This document shows, piece by piece, positions 24,024 to 33,859 of a DNA stretch of 64,000 bases (position 1 is its first letter; the number at the start of each line of letters is the position of its first letter). The stretch covers positions 12,235,200 through 12,299,199 of the forward strand of contig NW_022098044.1 of the NCBI RefSeq assembly GCF_002288925.2, in the 5' to 3' direction. The notes beneath the pieces are model-generated. The model was given only the letters and a program-made list of their open reading frames with translations. It did no database searches and was not told where the DNA came from. A program made the position numbers and the translations under genes. Source of the DNA: Delphinapterus leucas. Lineage: Eukaryota; Chordata; Mammalia; Artiodactyla; Monodontidae.

Positions 24024-24362
24024 CCAGGGGTCTGCACGCTATAACATGCGGGCCTGGTCTAGCCCACCACCTGCTTTTTTGGACAGCTCAGGAACTAAGA
24101 ATCATTTTATTTTCAAATGGTAGGAAAATATCAAAAGAACTATCATCTTTTGTAACACGTGAAAATGATATGAAATTCAAATTTCAGTGTCCATAAATAA
24201 AGTTTATGGGAACACAGCCACGCTCATTCATTACCTACTGTCCGTGGCAGCTTTTACGTGATGCTGGCAGAGTTGCATAGTTGCAACAGAGACCGTATGG
24301 CCTGGAAAGCCAGAAATACTTACTATCTGGCCCTTGACAGAAAAAGTTTGCAGGCCCCTGCC
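24024..24362 (-). mobile_element. hAT-type DNA transposon with inverted ends
   Basis: It opens 'caggggtctgcacgctataa' and closes 'aagtttgcaggcccctgc', giving matching terminal inverted repeats. Inside, 'aaataaagtttatgggaaca' and 'gcaacagagaccgtatggcc' are shared with the copy at 33.1 kb. I read it as a Charlie-group nonautonomous element. Confidence 0.75.
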
Positions 24363-24591
24363 CTACCTCTCCACTCATCCCCTCTGTCACATTTATCCGA
24401 ACTCATCCATTGCTCAAGCTCCTGAGTTCCTTCAACATCTGCCCCAAGCTAATCTCCATTTATTTCCCAATAGGACCTCTTTGCACTCCTCAGACGTATC
24501 TTACACCTCCCCACTAAGACCATCACTCAAGTAGTTCTTTCTGCCGGAAATAACTTTTCCTTCCCATCTTCTCAGCAATCTTCTCTCTCTC

Positions 24592-24890
24592 ATAGATGTA
24601 GAGAACAAACTTATGGTTACCAAGGGGGGAAGGAGGGGTGGGATGAATTGGGAGATTGGGATTGACATATATACACTACTATGTATAAAATAGATAACCA
24701 AGGAGAACCTACTGTATAGCACAGGGAGCTCTACTCAATGCTCTGTGGTGACCTAAATGGCAAGGATATCTAAAAAATGGTGGTTATATGTATACCTATA
24801 ACTGATTCACTTTGCTGCACAGCAGAAACTAACACAACTTTGTAAAGCAAATATACTCCAATAAAAATTAATTTTAAAAAAAAGAAAAAA
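24592..24890 (+). mobile_element. L1 3' UTR end, cetartiodactyl type
   Basis: 'agagaacaaacttatggtta', 'gagaacctactgtatagcac', 'aactgattcactttgctgca' and 'aagcaaatatactccaataa' are the 3' UTR of young artiodactyl/cetacean L1s. It ends in an A-rich tail. Confidence 0.9.
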
Positions 24891-24894
24891 AGCC

Positions 24895-25580
24895 TCACAG
24901 CAAATGCAATCTGCTCTGAGGAGGTCGTCTCCCGCTCTAGTTAATTCCTCGGAAGGCCCTAATGCTCTTCCGGTCCTGCTTTTAAGGCATGAGGTCATTT
25001 CTGTTACACCTGGCTGTTTCAGCCAAGGTCCCTAAGGGCAGAGGTGCCCCACAGCTGTCACCTAGAGTTGCTAAGTGCGGGCTGAGTGTGTCTGCCTGAG
25101 CAGGGGCTCCCTGTCCCTGAGACTGCTTTTCCAGGTGTGTAACTCCTGTAAATTTATAAGACTTGTTCTCCCAAGCCTATGTGACATTGTTTTGAAAGTG
25201 GGAAACAGGATTCAACATTTAGAAATTGATTTTTAACATTAAGTAGAAAGATCATGGTCATTCACTGATACGTCATTGAATCTAAATCTCATATCCATGT
25301 ATCCACCTATACCATATCTATTGATCCCTCATCAGTCTTTGTTTATCTGCCTGTCTGTGTTCAGCTATCTGTCCATCAATTTCTAAATTCTTTGCACAGT
25401 GCAGCCCAAGTACCGTCCCTTGATTGGGGGTGTCACAATTTTATAAGATTACCCACAAAAAGTGCCCAACACTGCTTTCCTAATGTCCCCTGCTGAGCTG
25501 GTTCCCCATTTCTCCCTTATTCCTGCTGTGTTCCAGCCAAATTATACTGTGCTTCTCTGGAAAAAAAAACAACAACCCTG
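24895..25580. other. Unique sequence, no gene seen
   Basis: Short tetranucleotide-like drift (ATCTATC, CTGTCTGT) is present at 25280-25380. Nothing else is recognised. Confidence 0.35.
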
Positions 25581-25835
25581 TTTTTAGTTTCCTAGGGCTG
25601 CTCTAACAAAGTACGACAAACTTGCCATATTAGAACAATAGAAATTTATTGTCTCACATTTCTGGAGGCCAGAAATCCAAGAGCAAGTTGTCAGCAGGGC
25701 CATGCTCCCTCTGAAAGCACTAAGAAAATATCTGTTGTGTGTGTATCTCCTAGATTCTGGTATTTTGCTAGCAACCTTGGGCATTCCTTGTAGATGCATC
25801 ACCTGAGTCTCTGCCTTCGGGTTCACGTGGCATTC

Positions 25836-25838
<3 letters not shown>

Positions 25839-25881
<43 letters not shown>

Positions 25882-25893
25882 TATCTGTGTGTC
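25839..25893. repeat. (GT)n microsatellite
   Basis: About 18 GT units followed by GTAT and GTATCT interruptions. Confidence 0.95.
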
Positions 25894-25954
25894 CAAATTT
25901 CCCATTATAAGGACAGTCATATTAGATTAGAGCCTACCCTAGTAACCTCATCTT

Positions 25955-25996
25955 TTTTTTTTATTGAAGTACAATTGATTGACAGTGTTAATGATT
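25955..25996 (-). mobile_element. Minute L1 3'-end insertion
   Basis: A T-run is followed by 'attgaagtacaattgattga' and 'cagtgttaat', the antisense L1 tail also seen at 61.4 kb. TCATCTT is duplicated at 25948-25954 and 25997-26003, and removing the insert restores the flanking repeat. Confidence 0.75.
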
Positions 25997-26099
25997 TCAT
26001 CTTAACTTGATCATCTGCAAAGATTAATGTTTCCAAATAAGGTCACATTCTGAAGTAGCGGAGTTATCTTTTGCAGAGGCACAAATCAACCCATAACAA

Positions 26100-26395
26100 T
26101 CCCCCACTTGCTATACTTCACCCATGCTTCTCTCACCATTTGCAATGCCCCCCACGCATTTCTGCCTAGTGACCATCTTTCCCACCCCCTCTCCTCCTCT
26201 CGCATGGGATTGCTCCCCCACTGAACTCCCACAGCTCTGGGTGGGTACCTTTCTCTCAACACTTGCTAGAGTAGATCCCACATTATAATAATTTATTTTA
26301 GGATCCTAGTTGACTGTACACTTCTTTTTCTTCTTTTGCTCGTGGAAAATTGCTACTCAGATATTTGCAAAAATTATTGCTAGGTAAGCTTAGAA
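26100..26395. other. Unique C-rich then AT-rich sequence
   Basis: No gene or repeat recognised. Confidence 0.35.
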
Positions 26396-26399
26396 AGGT

Positions 26400-26535
26400 C
26401 TAACCTTCACGTACATGGCACTGGATTTTAAGTTTCTCTAGGGTAGTCACTGGGTTTTACTCATCTTGGTATTCCCCTTCCCACCTCTGAACATAGTGCC
26501 CGTGAGCACAGGAGGCCCCTCAATACGTGTTGGCA
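26400..26535 (+). repeat. L2 3' end fragment
   Basis: 'tctctagggtagtcactggg', 'ttactcatcttggtattccc' and 'cctcaatacgtgttggc' follow the L2 3' end. Confidence 0.6.
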
Positions 26536-26539
26536 ATTT

Positions 26540-27340
26540 GGAGATTTGGAGCACAATGAAAGCAGGTATTTGAATCTGCATTTGCCGGTGTCTGTCACTG
26601 CAAAGTGCTGATGCTTTCTGACCTGTATAGCATCTATCTACTACTCTTAATGTGGTTCCTAGCTAGACCATGACACCGCCACTGCCCAAAATGAATGAGT
26701 CTTTTTGTGTGTGTGTGTCTGTGTGTATGATGCTTCCCTCTAGTTAAAGAGAGCAAACCCCAAGAAAGGTTAAGAACCATTGCTCTATAGAGACACATGG
26801 TGGGACCCTTCTTGTCTGTCTTCTTTTCATCTTTCCCTTCACCATTATTTTCAATACCTTCATCATTATCACTAATCATAGGAATTCCAAGTCAGAAAAG
26901 CAACTCATAGGTTTATATTCTTTAATTGTTAGGGCTATAAATTTAGAATGTGCCAGCTACTTGATCCTATTAGCCATACCCTACTCTAAGATAATCTGCT
27001 TAAAATTTATACCACTCAGGGATTTGGACTTTATTGAGTACATTTCCTGCTAGATTCAGGCCTTTGCCTTTTGCTCATTGGAGCCTAAACAAAATGGCCA
27101 TGACCCTGAGGAAAGTCAGGCACCCTGGGATAGCAGATAGACTTGAGGACTTGGGTTCTGGGAGAGCCACATGATCAACAAGGAGGCATTGATGTTAAGA
27201 TAATTTTTTTTCTCTTTCCTTACCTAACAGAGTTATTGTAAGGTTAACATAATCATTTAAAGTTTTGGAAGAAGAAATGCTTTGTAAATGCCAAGATACT
27301 ATAGTAGAACTTCAAAATAATGTGGCATATTGTTATACAG
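26540..27340. other. Unique sequence, no gene seen
   Basis: A short GT-rich tract at 26707-26727 and a MER5-like terminus 'ggttaagaaccattgctc' at 26768-26785. Confidence 0.35.

Positions 27341-27342
<2 letters not shown>

Positions 27343-27382
<40 letters not shown>
27343..27382. repeat. (CA)n microsatellite
   Basis: About 18 CA units with one TA interruption near the end. Confidence 0.95.
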
Positions 27383-27499
27383 ATGAGTCATACCACACGG
27401 TTCTAAAAAATAAGTTTTCTATTCTCTAAAATGCTAGTCTATCAGGTGAGAAATAGAGGGAGCTGTTGGAAGTGCTTCCTGATTTGGTTTCAGTATAGC

Positions 27500-27760
27500 A
27501 GAGGGGTTAATATAGCACAATTCAGTATAGCACAAGAGCTGGAATGAGAAAGCCTAGATTCAAGATGGCGCTGCATCTTATTCACAGGGCAACTTGGCAT
27601 GAGTTACTGAACATCTTCACTCCTTTTTTTCTTCATCCACAAACTAAGGACCATAACAGTTCTCCCCTCATAGGGATGCTGTGAATGTTAGATGAGGAAG
27701 TCCATGCACAATACTTCACTCATTGTCTGGGCATGTGTAAATGCTTATAAATACTAGTCG
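27500..27760 (+). repeat. MIR SINE
   Basis: 'aagcctagattcaagatggc', 'tgagttactgaacatcttca' and 'atagggatgctgtgaatgtt' are in MIR order. The head is diverged and holds a short internal duplication of 'agtatagcaca'. Confidence 0.7.
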
Positions 27761-27879
27761 TTAGCTTTTTTTAAAAAATGATCTTACTGAGAAATGAAAA
27801 AAATATATCCACGAATAGTTTCACTGTTGTATATTATATTTAAAACAGTTCCAGATAACAGGAGAAGAAATATCACACA

Positions 27880-28330
27880 GAAAGTCGCAATTAACTGCCA
27901 AATGACTTATACAGACAGTGAGATTTGAGCTGGTTATTGAAGAATTCATGGGAATTGGATGGGGAAAATAAGTTAGAAGATAAACACTCAGGACAGCACA
28001 ATACCATGGAAGTGAGGACGGAAACTAAAAACTGTAAGATATGGTCAACTTAGAGTTTATCTAACCAGAGATTGTGAATAGGGGAGGGGTGGGTGACAAG
28101 GGCAGAATATCTGGCTGAAAACAGGGTGTGGCAAGACCAGGATGGCAGCCTAAGCCATCTGGGATTCATACAAAGGCACTTTCAATGTGTGTTGGCCCCT
28201 GAACACGGTGGTGGATTGGCGAACATGATGTTTTAGTGACATAATTTGACAATGGTGTGTCAGAAAGCTTAACCTAGGGACTGGAATCAGAGGAATATAT
28301 TACAAAGCCCCAAAACAGTGGCCTTAAAAT
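27880..28330 (+). repeat. Degenerate purine-rich interspersed repeat, unassigned
   Basis: 'gtgagatttgagctggttat', 'tgaagaattcatgggaattg' and 'atctgggattcatacaaagg' match a common old family, probably LINE-derived noncoding sequence. Confidence 0.4.
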
Positions 28331-28414
28331 TGAAATGGGGGTTGAGGAAGCCTAAACCAGTACTTGTTAATCATCTGTTTCATGTGCCAGACTTTGACCT
28401 GATGCTTTTTTTTT

Positions 28415-28565
28415 TTTTTAAATCACAACAGCACCTGCGAGATAGATAATGGTATTTCCAATTTACAGAAAGGGAAATCAAGGCTCTGAGAATTAGGTAA
28501 TTTACTTAAGATTTTAAAGTCACACATACCTGGTAGGTAGTAGAACAGGAATTTGATAGCCAGTC
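28415..28565 (-). repeat. MIR SINE, antisense
   Basis: 'tccaatttacagaaagggaa', 'ctgagaattaggtaatttac' and 'aagtcacacatacctggtag' are in antisense MIR order. Confidence 0.7.
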
Positions 28566-28639
28566 AATCTGTCTCCAGATCTTTCTGCCATGCTTTGCTG
28601 AAGTGGGGAATCTAGTAGAAGCATGTGTACATGAGAAAC

Positions 28640-29760
28640 TGTAAAACAAATATTGAAACCTGATGTTTGATTAGATATGGGAAATTAGAAAGACACTGGC
28701 AAGAAATGAGGATGGTTCCGATAGTTTGTGCCTAGGTGATTATAAGCATGGTAGAGATTTTAAAGAATTGGCCTATCAGGAAGGGAAATTGTTTGGGATG
28801 GGGATTATAGAAATGTTGGGTTTGTGGTTATGATGCACAATAATGGAAATGCCAAGTAGCCAGTTGGCATCATGAGAATGGAATTTAGAAGAAAGGTTTT
28901 GGCTGGAGTTAAAGGGTTAGATGTCACACCCCTGGATGTGGACATTAATGATGGATTGTACAAGGAGAGAGAGAGGGAGAGAGAGAGAGAAGATGGCTAG
29001 AACAGCATTCCTACACTTTAATCACCTGAGGATTCTGTTAAAATACAGGTTTTGATTCACTAGGTTTGGAGTAAGAGCTTGAGAGTCCTCATTTCTAGCA
29101 AGCTCTCAGTTGCTGGTCCAAGAAACACTCTGAGTAACCAAGGGTGAAAGGACTGATCCTTGAGAAACCACCATAGGTACAGGTGGAGGAAAAGAAGCCA
29201 ACAGAAAGAACAGGAGCGGAAAGGTAGAAAGATGACACAGTATTATAAGTGTCATGGGGGATGTGGGATGGTTGAGATACCACACTCTGTGGAATGACCA
29301 AGGTGAAGAGGAATGGAGAAAATCTAGTTATGGAGTAACCATTGGTGACCTTCAAGAGGTCAGTTTCTGTGGAGGGAATAGAACTTGGTTTATGGGAAGT
29401 TAAGCATTAATGATCTGTGAGATAGTGGAGTTATAGTTGGAATTGGATCATGCAAAATGTTGGTACCCAGAGGAACTAAGGAAATGGGATGATAGCAGAC
29501 GGTATGTAAAGTGGAGGACATTGCTCCATCATTTACTAGGTGAGAGACTGGGAATGTGGGCACACATGGATTTGGTACATGAGCACATACCAAAAGATAG
29601 AGATGACCATATGTAGATTTCTGCAGAAAGGGGAATAGAACAGGATTTATGGAAGATACTGGAGAGATAGGAAATAATTGAGGAAAGAAGTTGGAGATAG
29701 GATTGAAGGCAGCAGTTAAAGAAAAAAAGAAAATACATTTTTCTCTCATACAGAAATAAA
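28640..29760 (+). repeat. Second stretch of the degenerate purine-rich repeat
   Basis: 'ggttatgatgcacaataatg', 'ccattggtgaccttcaagag' and 'gtcagtttctgtggagggaa' belong to the old family noted at 27.9 kb. A (GA)-rich tract at 28963-28991 and a hAT element at 29005-29140 interrupt it. AG-richness keeps antisense frames open at 29095-29803, rich in F, S, L and P. Confidence 0.4.
29005..29140 (+). repeat. MER5-type hAT element
   Basis: 'cttaatcacctgaggattct' style 5' part, 'gttaaaatacaggttttgat' and 'tcatttctagcaagctctca' match MER5A. It lies inside the older repeat. Confidence 0.65.
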
Positions 29761-29764
29761 GAAA

Positions 29765-30280
29765 AGTAATCAGGCTGTGGTCAAGATGGTGCAGTGGGTT
29801 CATGCTTTAGTGCACCTCCTCTGCTCCAAACACATCGCAGTGACAGAAAAATATAAGAACACGTAGCTGGGCCTAAGACCCAGCTATGTGGGCCTAAGAG
29901 CAAGATAAGTAACCTGATGAGTCAGAAATAGTACAGAAACAAAAGGTTGATGAGCAGAGGTACATTCATTCTCAGGCTGGGCTCCAAGTCTGGAGGCAAA
30001 AAGTAAGGACGGAAATTTAGCTCTCAAGGGTCCTGCACAACTATATGTGGTCCAGATTGTCAAGGGATCAGGGCTAGAGTCACTGCTTGAAGCCATGGGT
30101 TGGGGACAGGCTTCCACACTGATGAAAAGAGTCTGAAAAAATAGTGTTGCCAACCCCTATCTGAGAGCACAGCTAATAGGAATCTCTGAACCCAAGGAGG
30201 TAGGGGAGAGAGGTAAAGATGTAACCATGAGATGATGAACTGACTTAAGCCACTCACCTAGCTGAAGACGGTTCTGCTAT
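29765..30280 (+). other. Possibly L1-derived 5' sequence, otherwise unique
   Basis: 'gtggtcaagatggtgcagtg' and 'cagtgacagaaaaatataag' resemble the start of L1-type elements. No gene is seen. Confidence 0.3.
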
Positions 30281-30283
30281 ATC

Positions 30284-30448
30284 CCATTGCAAATCAGTAT
30301 GGAAGGGAGAAACTATTCAACATGAGGAATAATTAAGTTATATTATTACCTCATACCAGTCACAAAGTAAGTTATAAATTCTGGTTGAAATTTAGAAGTA
30401 GAACTTTTTGTTTTCAGCAGCTTTTTATTTTAAAATGTTATCACCCTT
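30284..30448 (+). repeat. Diverged direct repeat, copy 1
   Basis: 'cattgcaaatcagtatggaa', 'aagttataaattctggttga' and 'aaatttagaagtagaacttt' match copy 2 at 31434-31590 with many substitutions and small indels. Confidence 0.7.
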
Positions 30449-31433
30449 TAGGGGCCCCAGGCCATCATTATAGGATGGGTTTGGAATTGAAGTTCTAAGA
30501 GCCTTGGTGGAGGCAGCAATAACAACAACAACACCAAAAACATTAGACAATGATGACTGAGCACAAAAGGAAAAGAGGGGAAAAAAAACTTCCTACTCAA
30601 AATAAACTACAATCCAACATTATGAACCATGTAGAAAAAAAAAAACAGTTAACAATAAAGATGTTTGTTATCCTGACTTTTACTCAACAATGATCTGGAT
30701 ATTCTACCCAATGCAATAAGACAAGAAAAGAAATATAAGAATTGTGGAAAGACATACGACCATCTTTTTGTGAATGATATGATCATCCTACATAGAATAT
30801 CAAAAGGTATTTGTAAAGCTAGAACAAGTTAGAGAGCTCAGCAACGTTACTAATACAAGATCAGTAAACACAAATTAATATATTCCCTAAACACAGTTAG
30901 AAAAATTTAACTGAAAACAAATCACACTTACAATAGCAAAAATGAAATAAAACAAAAAAGGCAAAAAAATATAAATTCTACAAAGGATATGCAATATCTT
31001 CTAGAAAATACAAGACAATATTAAGAGTATAAAAGAAGAATGAGAAAATGGAGCATATATCTTATTCATAAATAGGAAGAACCAATATAATGAAGATGTT
31101 GATTATCCCCCAAGTTTATAAATTAAATACACTCCCAATAAAAATCCCAGCAGGGTTTTTGAAGACACTTGCTTGATAAGCTTATTCTATAATTTATATG
31201 AGAGAATGAAAGACAAAGAATAGCCAAGGTATTTTTTTAAAAGAAGGTTGAGGAGATTTGCTCTCATAGACAAAGACAAAAAGACTTATTATAAAGTTCT
31301 AGTAATTAAGATGGGGAGACAAATAGGCAAAAGTATAATAATATGTTTTTAGCAGAAAACATACATGTGTATGTATGTAGATATATAGATAAACAAACAG
31401 AAGGATGTGTGGCTATGTGTGTATTTTTGATGT

Positions 31434-31590
31434 GTCATTGCAAATCAGTATGAAAGGGAGAATTTATTCAATAAAACCACATGAGGAAAAATAATCTCAT
31501 ACCAGCCACACAATAAATTATAAATTCTGGGTGAAATTTAAAAGTAGAACTTTTTGCTTTAGATAAGGTTTTTGTTTTAAAATACTTTTA
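31434..31590 (+). repeat. Diverged direct repeat, copy 2
   Basis: 'cattgcaaatcagtatgaaa', 'aaattataaattctgggtga' and 'aaatttaaaagtagaacttt' pair with copy 1. The match runs past the point where the antisense L1 begins (about 31565). Confidence 0.7.
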
Positions 31591-32215
31591 GATATACAGA
31601 AACGTTGCAACAAGAATGCAGAGAATTCTCTTATACTTCTCACTCAGTTTTCTCTATTGTAATCATCCTAAATCACCATGACACATTTGTCACAACTAAG
31701 AAGCCAGCTTTGGCACGTTATTGTTAACTAAACTCAATACTTCTTTCTGATTTCACCAGTTTTTCCTCAAATGTCCGTTTTCTGTTTCAGAATCCCATCC
31801 AGAATACCACATTACATTTAGTAATCATGGTTCTTTAACCTCATCTGATCTGTGACAGTTTCTCAGACTTTCCTTGTCCTTGATTACCTTGACAGTTTTG
31901 AGGTCAGATTTTTATGAAGAATGCCTCCCAATTTAGTCTTGTTGGCTGGGGTCATGAGTTTTGGGGAGGAAGACCACAGAGATGTGTGCTGCCCTCATCA
32001 CATCATATCATGCTTATCACATGGCATCACTGAATATGCTAGCCCTGATCGCCTGGCTGAGACCAGGATTCTCCACTGTAAAGTTACGTTTTCCCCTTGC
32101 CATACTCTTTGGAAGTAAGCTGATAAACACAGCACACAAGGTGGGGAGTTAAGCTCCATTTCCTTGAGTGAGGAGACGCTACATAAATTTTTGGAATTCT
32201 TCTCTAAGAGAGATT
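31565..32215 (-). mobile_element. Antisense L1 noncoding 3' sequence nested in the sense L1
   Basis: 'cagaatcccatccagaatac', 'gtgacagtttctcagacttt', 'cttgattaccttgacagttt', 'gttttggggaggaagaccac', 'ctccactgtaaagttacgtt' and 'acataaatttttggaattct' follow an old L1M 3' UTR in antisense. Confidence 0.75.
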
Positions 32216-32479
32216 GTTAAATATAGTACTTTTAGAGGAAAAGAGTATATCCTTTGACATTGAGGGAGGAGAATCTTAAGATACATATTATAAATAACAT
32301 AAAGGGAAAGATTAATGCATTTGTCTACATTAATTTTTAAAAATCTTTAATTTTACCATATACAAAGGTAAAAGATAAACCATAGACTGAGAGAACATAA
32401 TTCCAATGCATACAGCCAACAAAGAATTTACATGCAGAATAAATAACAAATTCCCACAAATAAAAAAGACCAACTTATA

Positions 32480-32646
32480 TACAATGTATGTATGTATGTA
32501 TAGATATATATAGTATGTGTATGTATTATATATTACATATTATTATATAATATTATTATATAGGTAATATATATCCACACATACACACATAATATATATA
32601 ATGCACACACACGTATAACACACACACACACACACACACACAACAC
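32480..32646. repeat. Compound TA/TATG/CA microsatellite
   Basis: (TATG)n at 32484-32500 is followed by TA-rich palindromic sequence and a (CA)n run at about 32617-32643. It sits inside the broken L1. Confidence 0.9.
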
Positions 32647-32942
32647 AATGAAGAAAGTATAGGAAGAGACACTTCACAGAACAGGAAACTCTAATTGAGA
32701 TGATGTGAACCTCAGCAGTAATCAGGGAAATGCACCTTAAAGCTACAAGAAGATAACATCTGTCACACATCAGATAATATATATGTGGAGATACAGGGTA
32801 AGACGTTCATCCATTTAGTGATCGTAGAAATATGAGTTGGTCCCATCAGTTTGGGGAAACGTTTAGCAATACAGTGAAGGATTTCTACACACTAAATTAT
32901 AAATGACTAAATGACTAAATTATAAATGACTAAAGTCATTCT

Positions 32943-33093
32943 TCTGAAACATTTTTTTGTGCATAGAAATCACCTGAAGAACTTGTTAAAATGAAGATGT
33001 TGATTCACTGAGGTCTAAGAGTCTCCATTTCTACCAAACTCCTAGCTGATGCTGATGCTGGTCTACATGCCCATAGTTTGAGTAACAAGCCTC
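32943..33093 (+). mobile_element. MER5A-type hAT element
   Basis: 'atagaaatcacctgaagaac', 'ttgttaaaatgaagatgttg' and 'ctgatgctgatgctggtcta' match the MER5A/MER20 group. It ends at 'agtttgagtaac'. Confidence 0.75.
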
Positions 33094-33328
33094 TAGAGGT
33101 CAGCAAACAGTGGCCTGTGGGCCAAGGCCCAGATCTGGTTCCTGTCTGTTTTTATCATTGAAGTTTTATTGGAACACATCTGTTTGTTTCTGTGTTGTCT
33201 ATGGCTGCTTTCAGACTACAATGACAGAATTTAGTAGCAGCAACAGAGACCGTATGATTTGTATAAAGCCTAAAATAGTATTTATTATCTGGGCCTTTAT
33301 AGGAAAAGTTTGCCAACTGCTGCTCTAG
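33094..33328 (-). mobile_element. hAT-type element, same family as 24.0 kb
   Basis: 'aggtcagcaaacagtggcct', 'aagttttattggaacacatc', 'gcaacagagaccgtatgatt' and 'aaaagtttgccaactgctgc' match the 24.0 kb element. It sits back to back with the MER5A copy. Confidence 0.75.
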
Positions 33329-33859
33329 AGAAACTCTCCCACATGCACGTAAAGAGACTTGTGTAATAATATTTATTGCAACTTTTTTTGGAGTAATGAC
33401 AGAATGGAAATAAGTGTCAGTTAGTAGAACAGACAAATAATTTGTAGTATAGTCACATGATAGACTACATGAGTTACAAGTTACAGAACTACAAGTCTTA
33501 ATGTGGATAAATCTAGAAAAAACATCCCTTGTTTTAAAATTTAAACTTAGCCAATTTTCTTACAGATATATACCTCTGCAGGCAAATTATTAAAAGATGC
33601 CTGGAAATGACCCTCATCTATTTCAGGGCAGTGATTACCTCTGGTGAGGGATTAGGTTAGGGACAGGATCATGGATGCATTCACATGGGCTCACAACCAT
33701 AGGTGTCATGTATTATTTCTCTCAAAAATTTGGAAAGAAGGTATCAAAATGTAATAAATTGTTAATACTGGGTGGTAGGTACACAGTTTTGATAATCTCT
33801 ACGCTTTCTTATTTCAGATATTTCAAACATTGGAAAAGAATCAAAAAGGGGAAATATGC

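Larger units (their letters stand above)
25585..26098 (+). repeat. Ancient LTR-like interspersed repeat
   Basis: 'tttcctagggctgctctaac', 'agaaatttattgtctcacat', 'agcagggccatgctccctct', 'tccaaataaggtcacattct' and 'aaatcaacccataacaatcc' follow a very common mammalian repeat that I believe is LTR-derived. I cannot name the subfamily. A microsatellite and a tiny L1 piece interrupt it. Confidence 0.65.
30284..33850 (+). mobile_element. Composite of an old L1 (sense) broken by later insertions
   Basis: L1 ORF2-like sequence appears at 30655-31560 ('ggatattctacccaatgcaa', 'aatagcaaaaatgaaataaa', 'gaatagccaaggtattt'). It resumes at 32335-32900 ('cttcacagaacaggaaactc', 'agtaatcagggaaatgcacc') and ends in 3' UTR-like sequence at 33340-33850 ('gcagtgattacctctggtga', 'actgggtggtaggtacacag'). 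The reading frame is destroyed. The pieces are collinear and interrupted by separate elements listed below. Whether all came from one L1 is inference. Confidence 0.7.

Noticed and set aside
29390..29803. 137-codon antisense frame rich in F, S, P and L
   Set aside because: It is the complement of an AG-rich old repeat, where stops are rare by composition.
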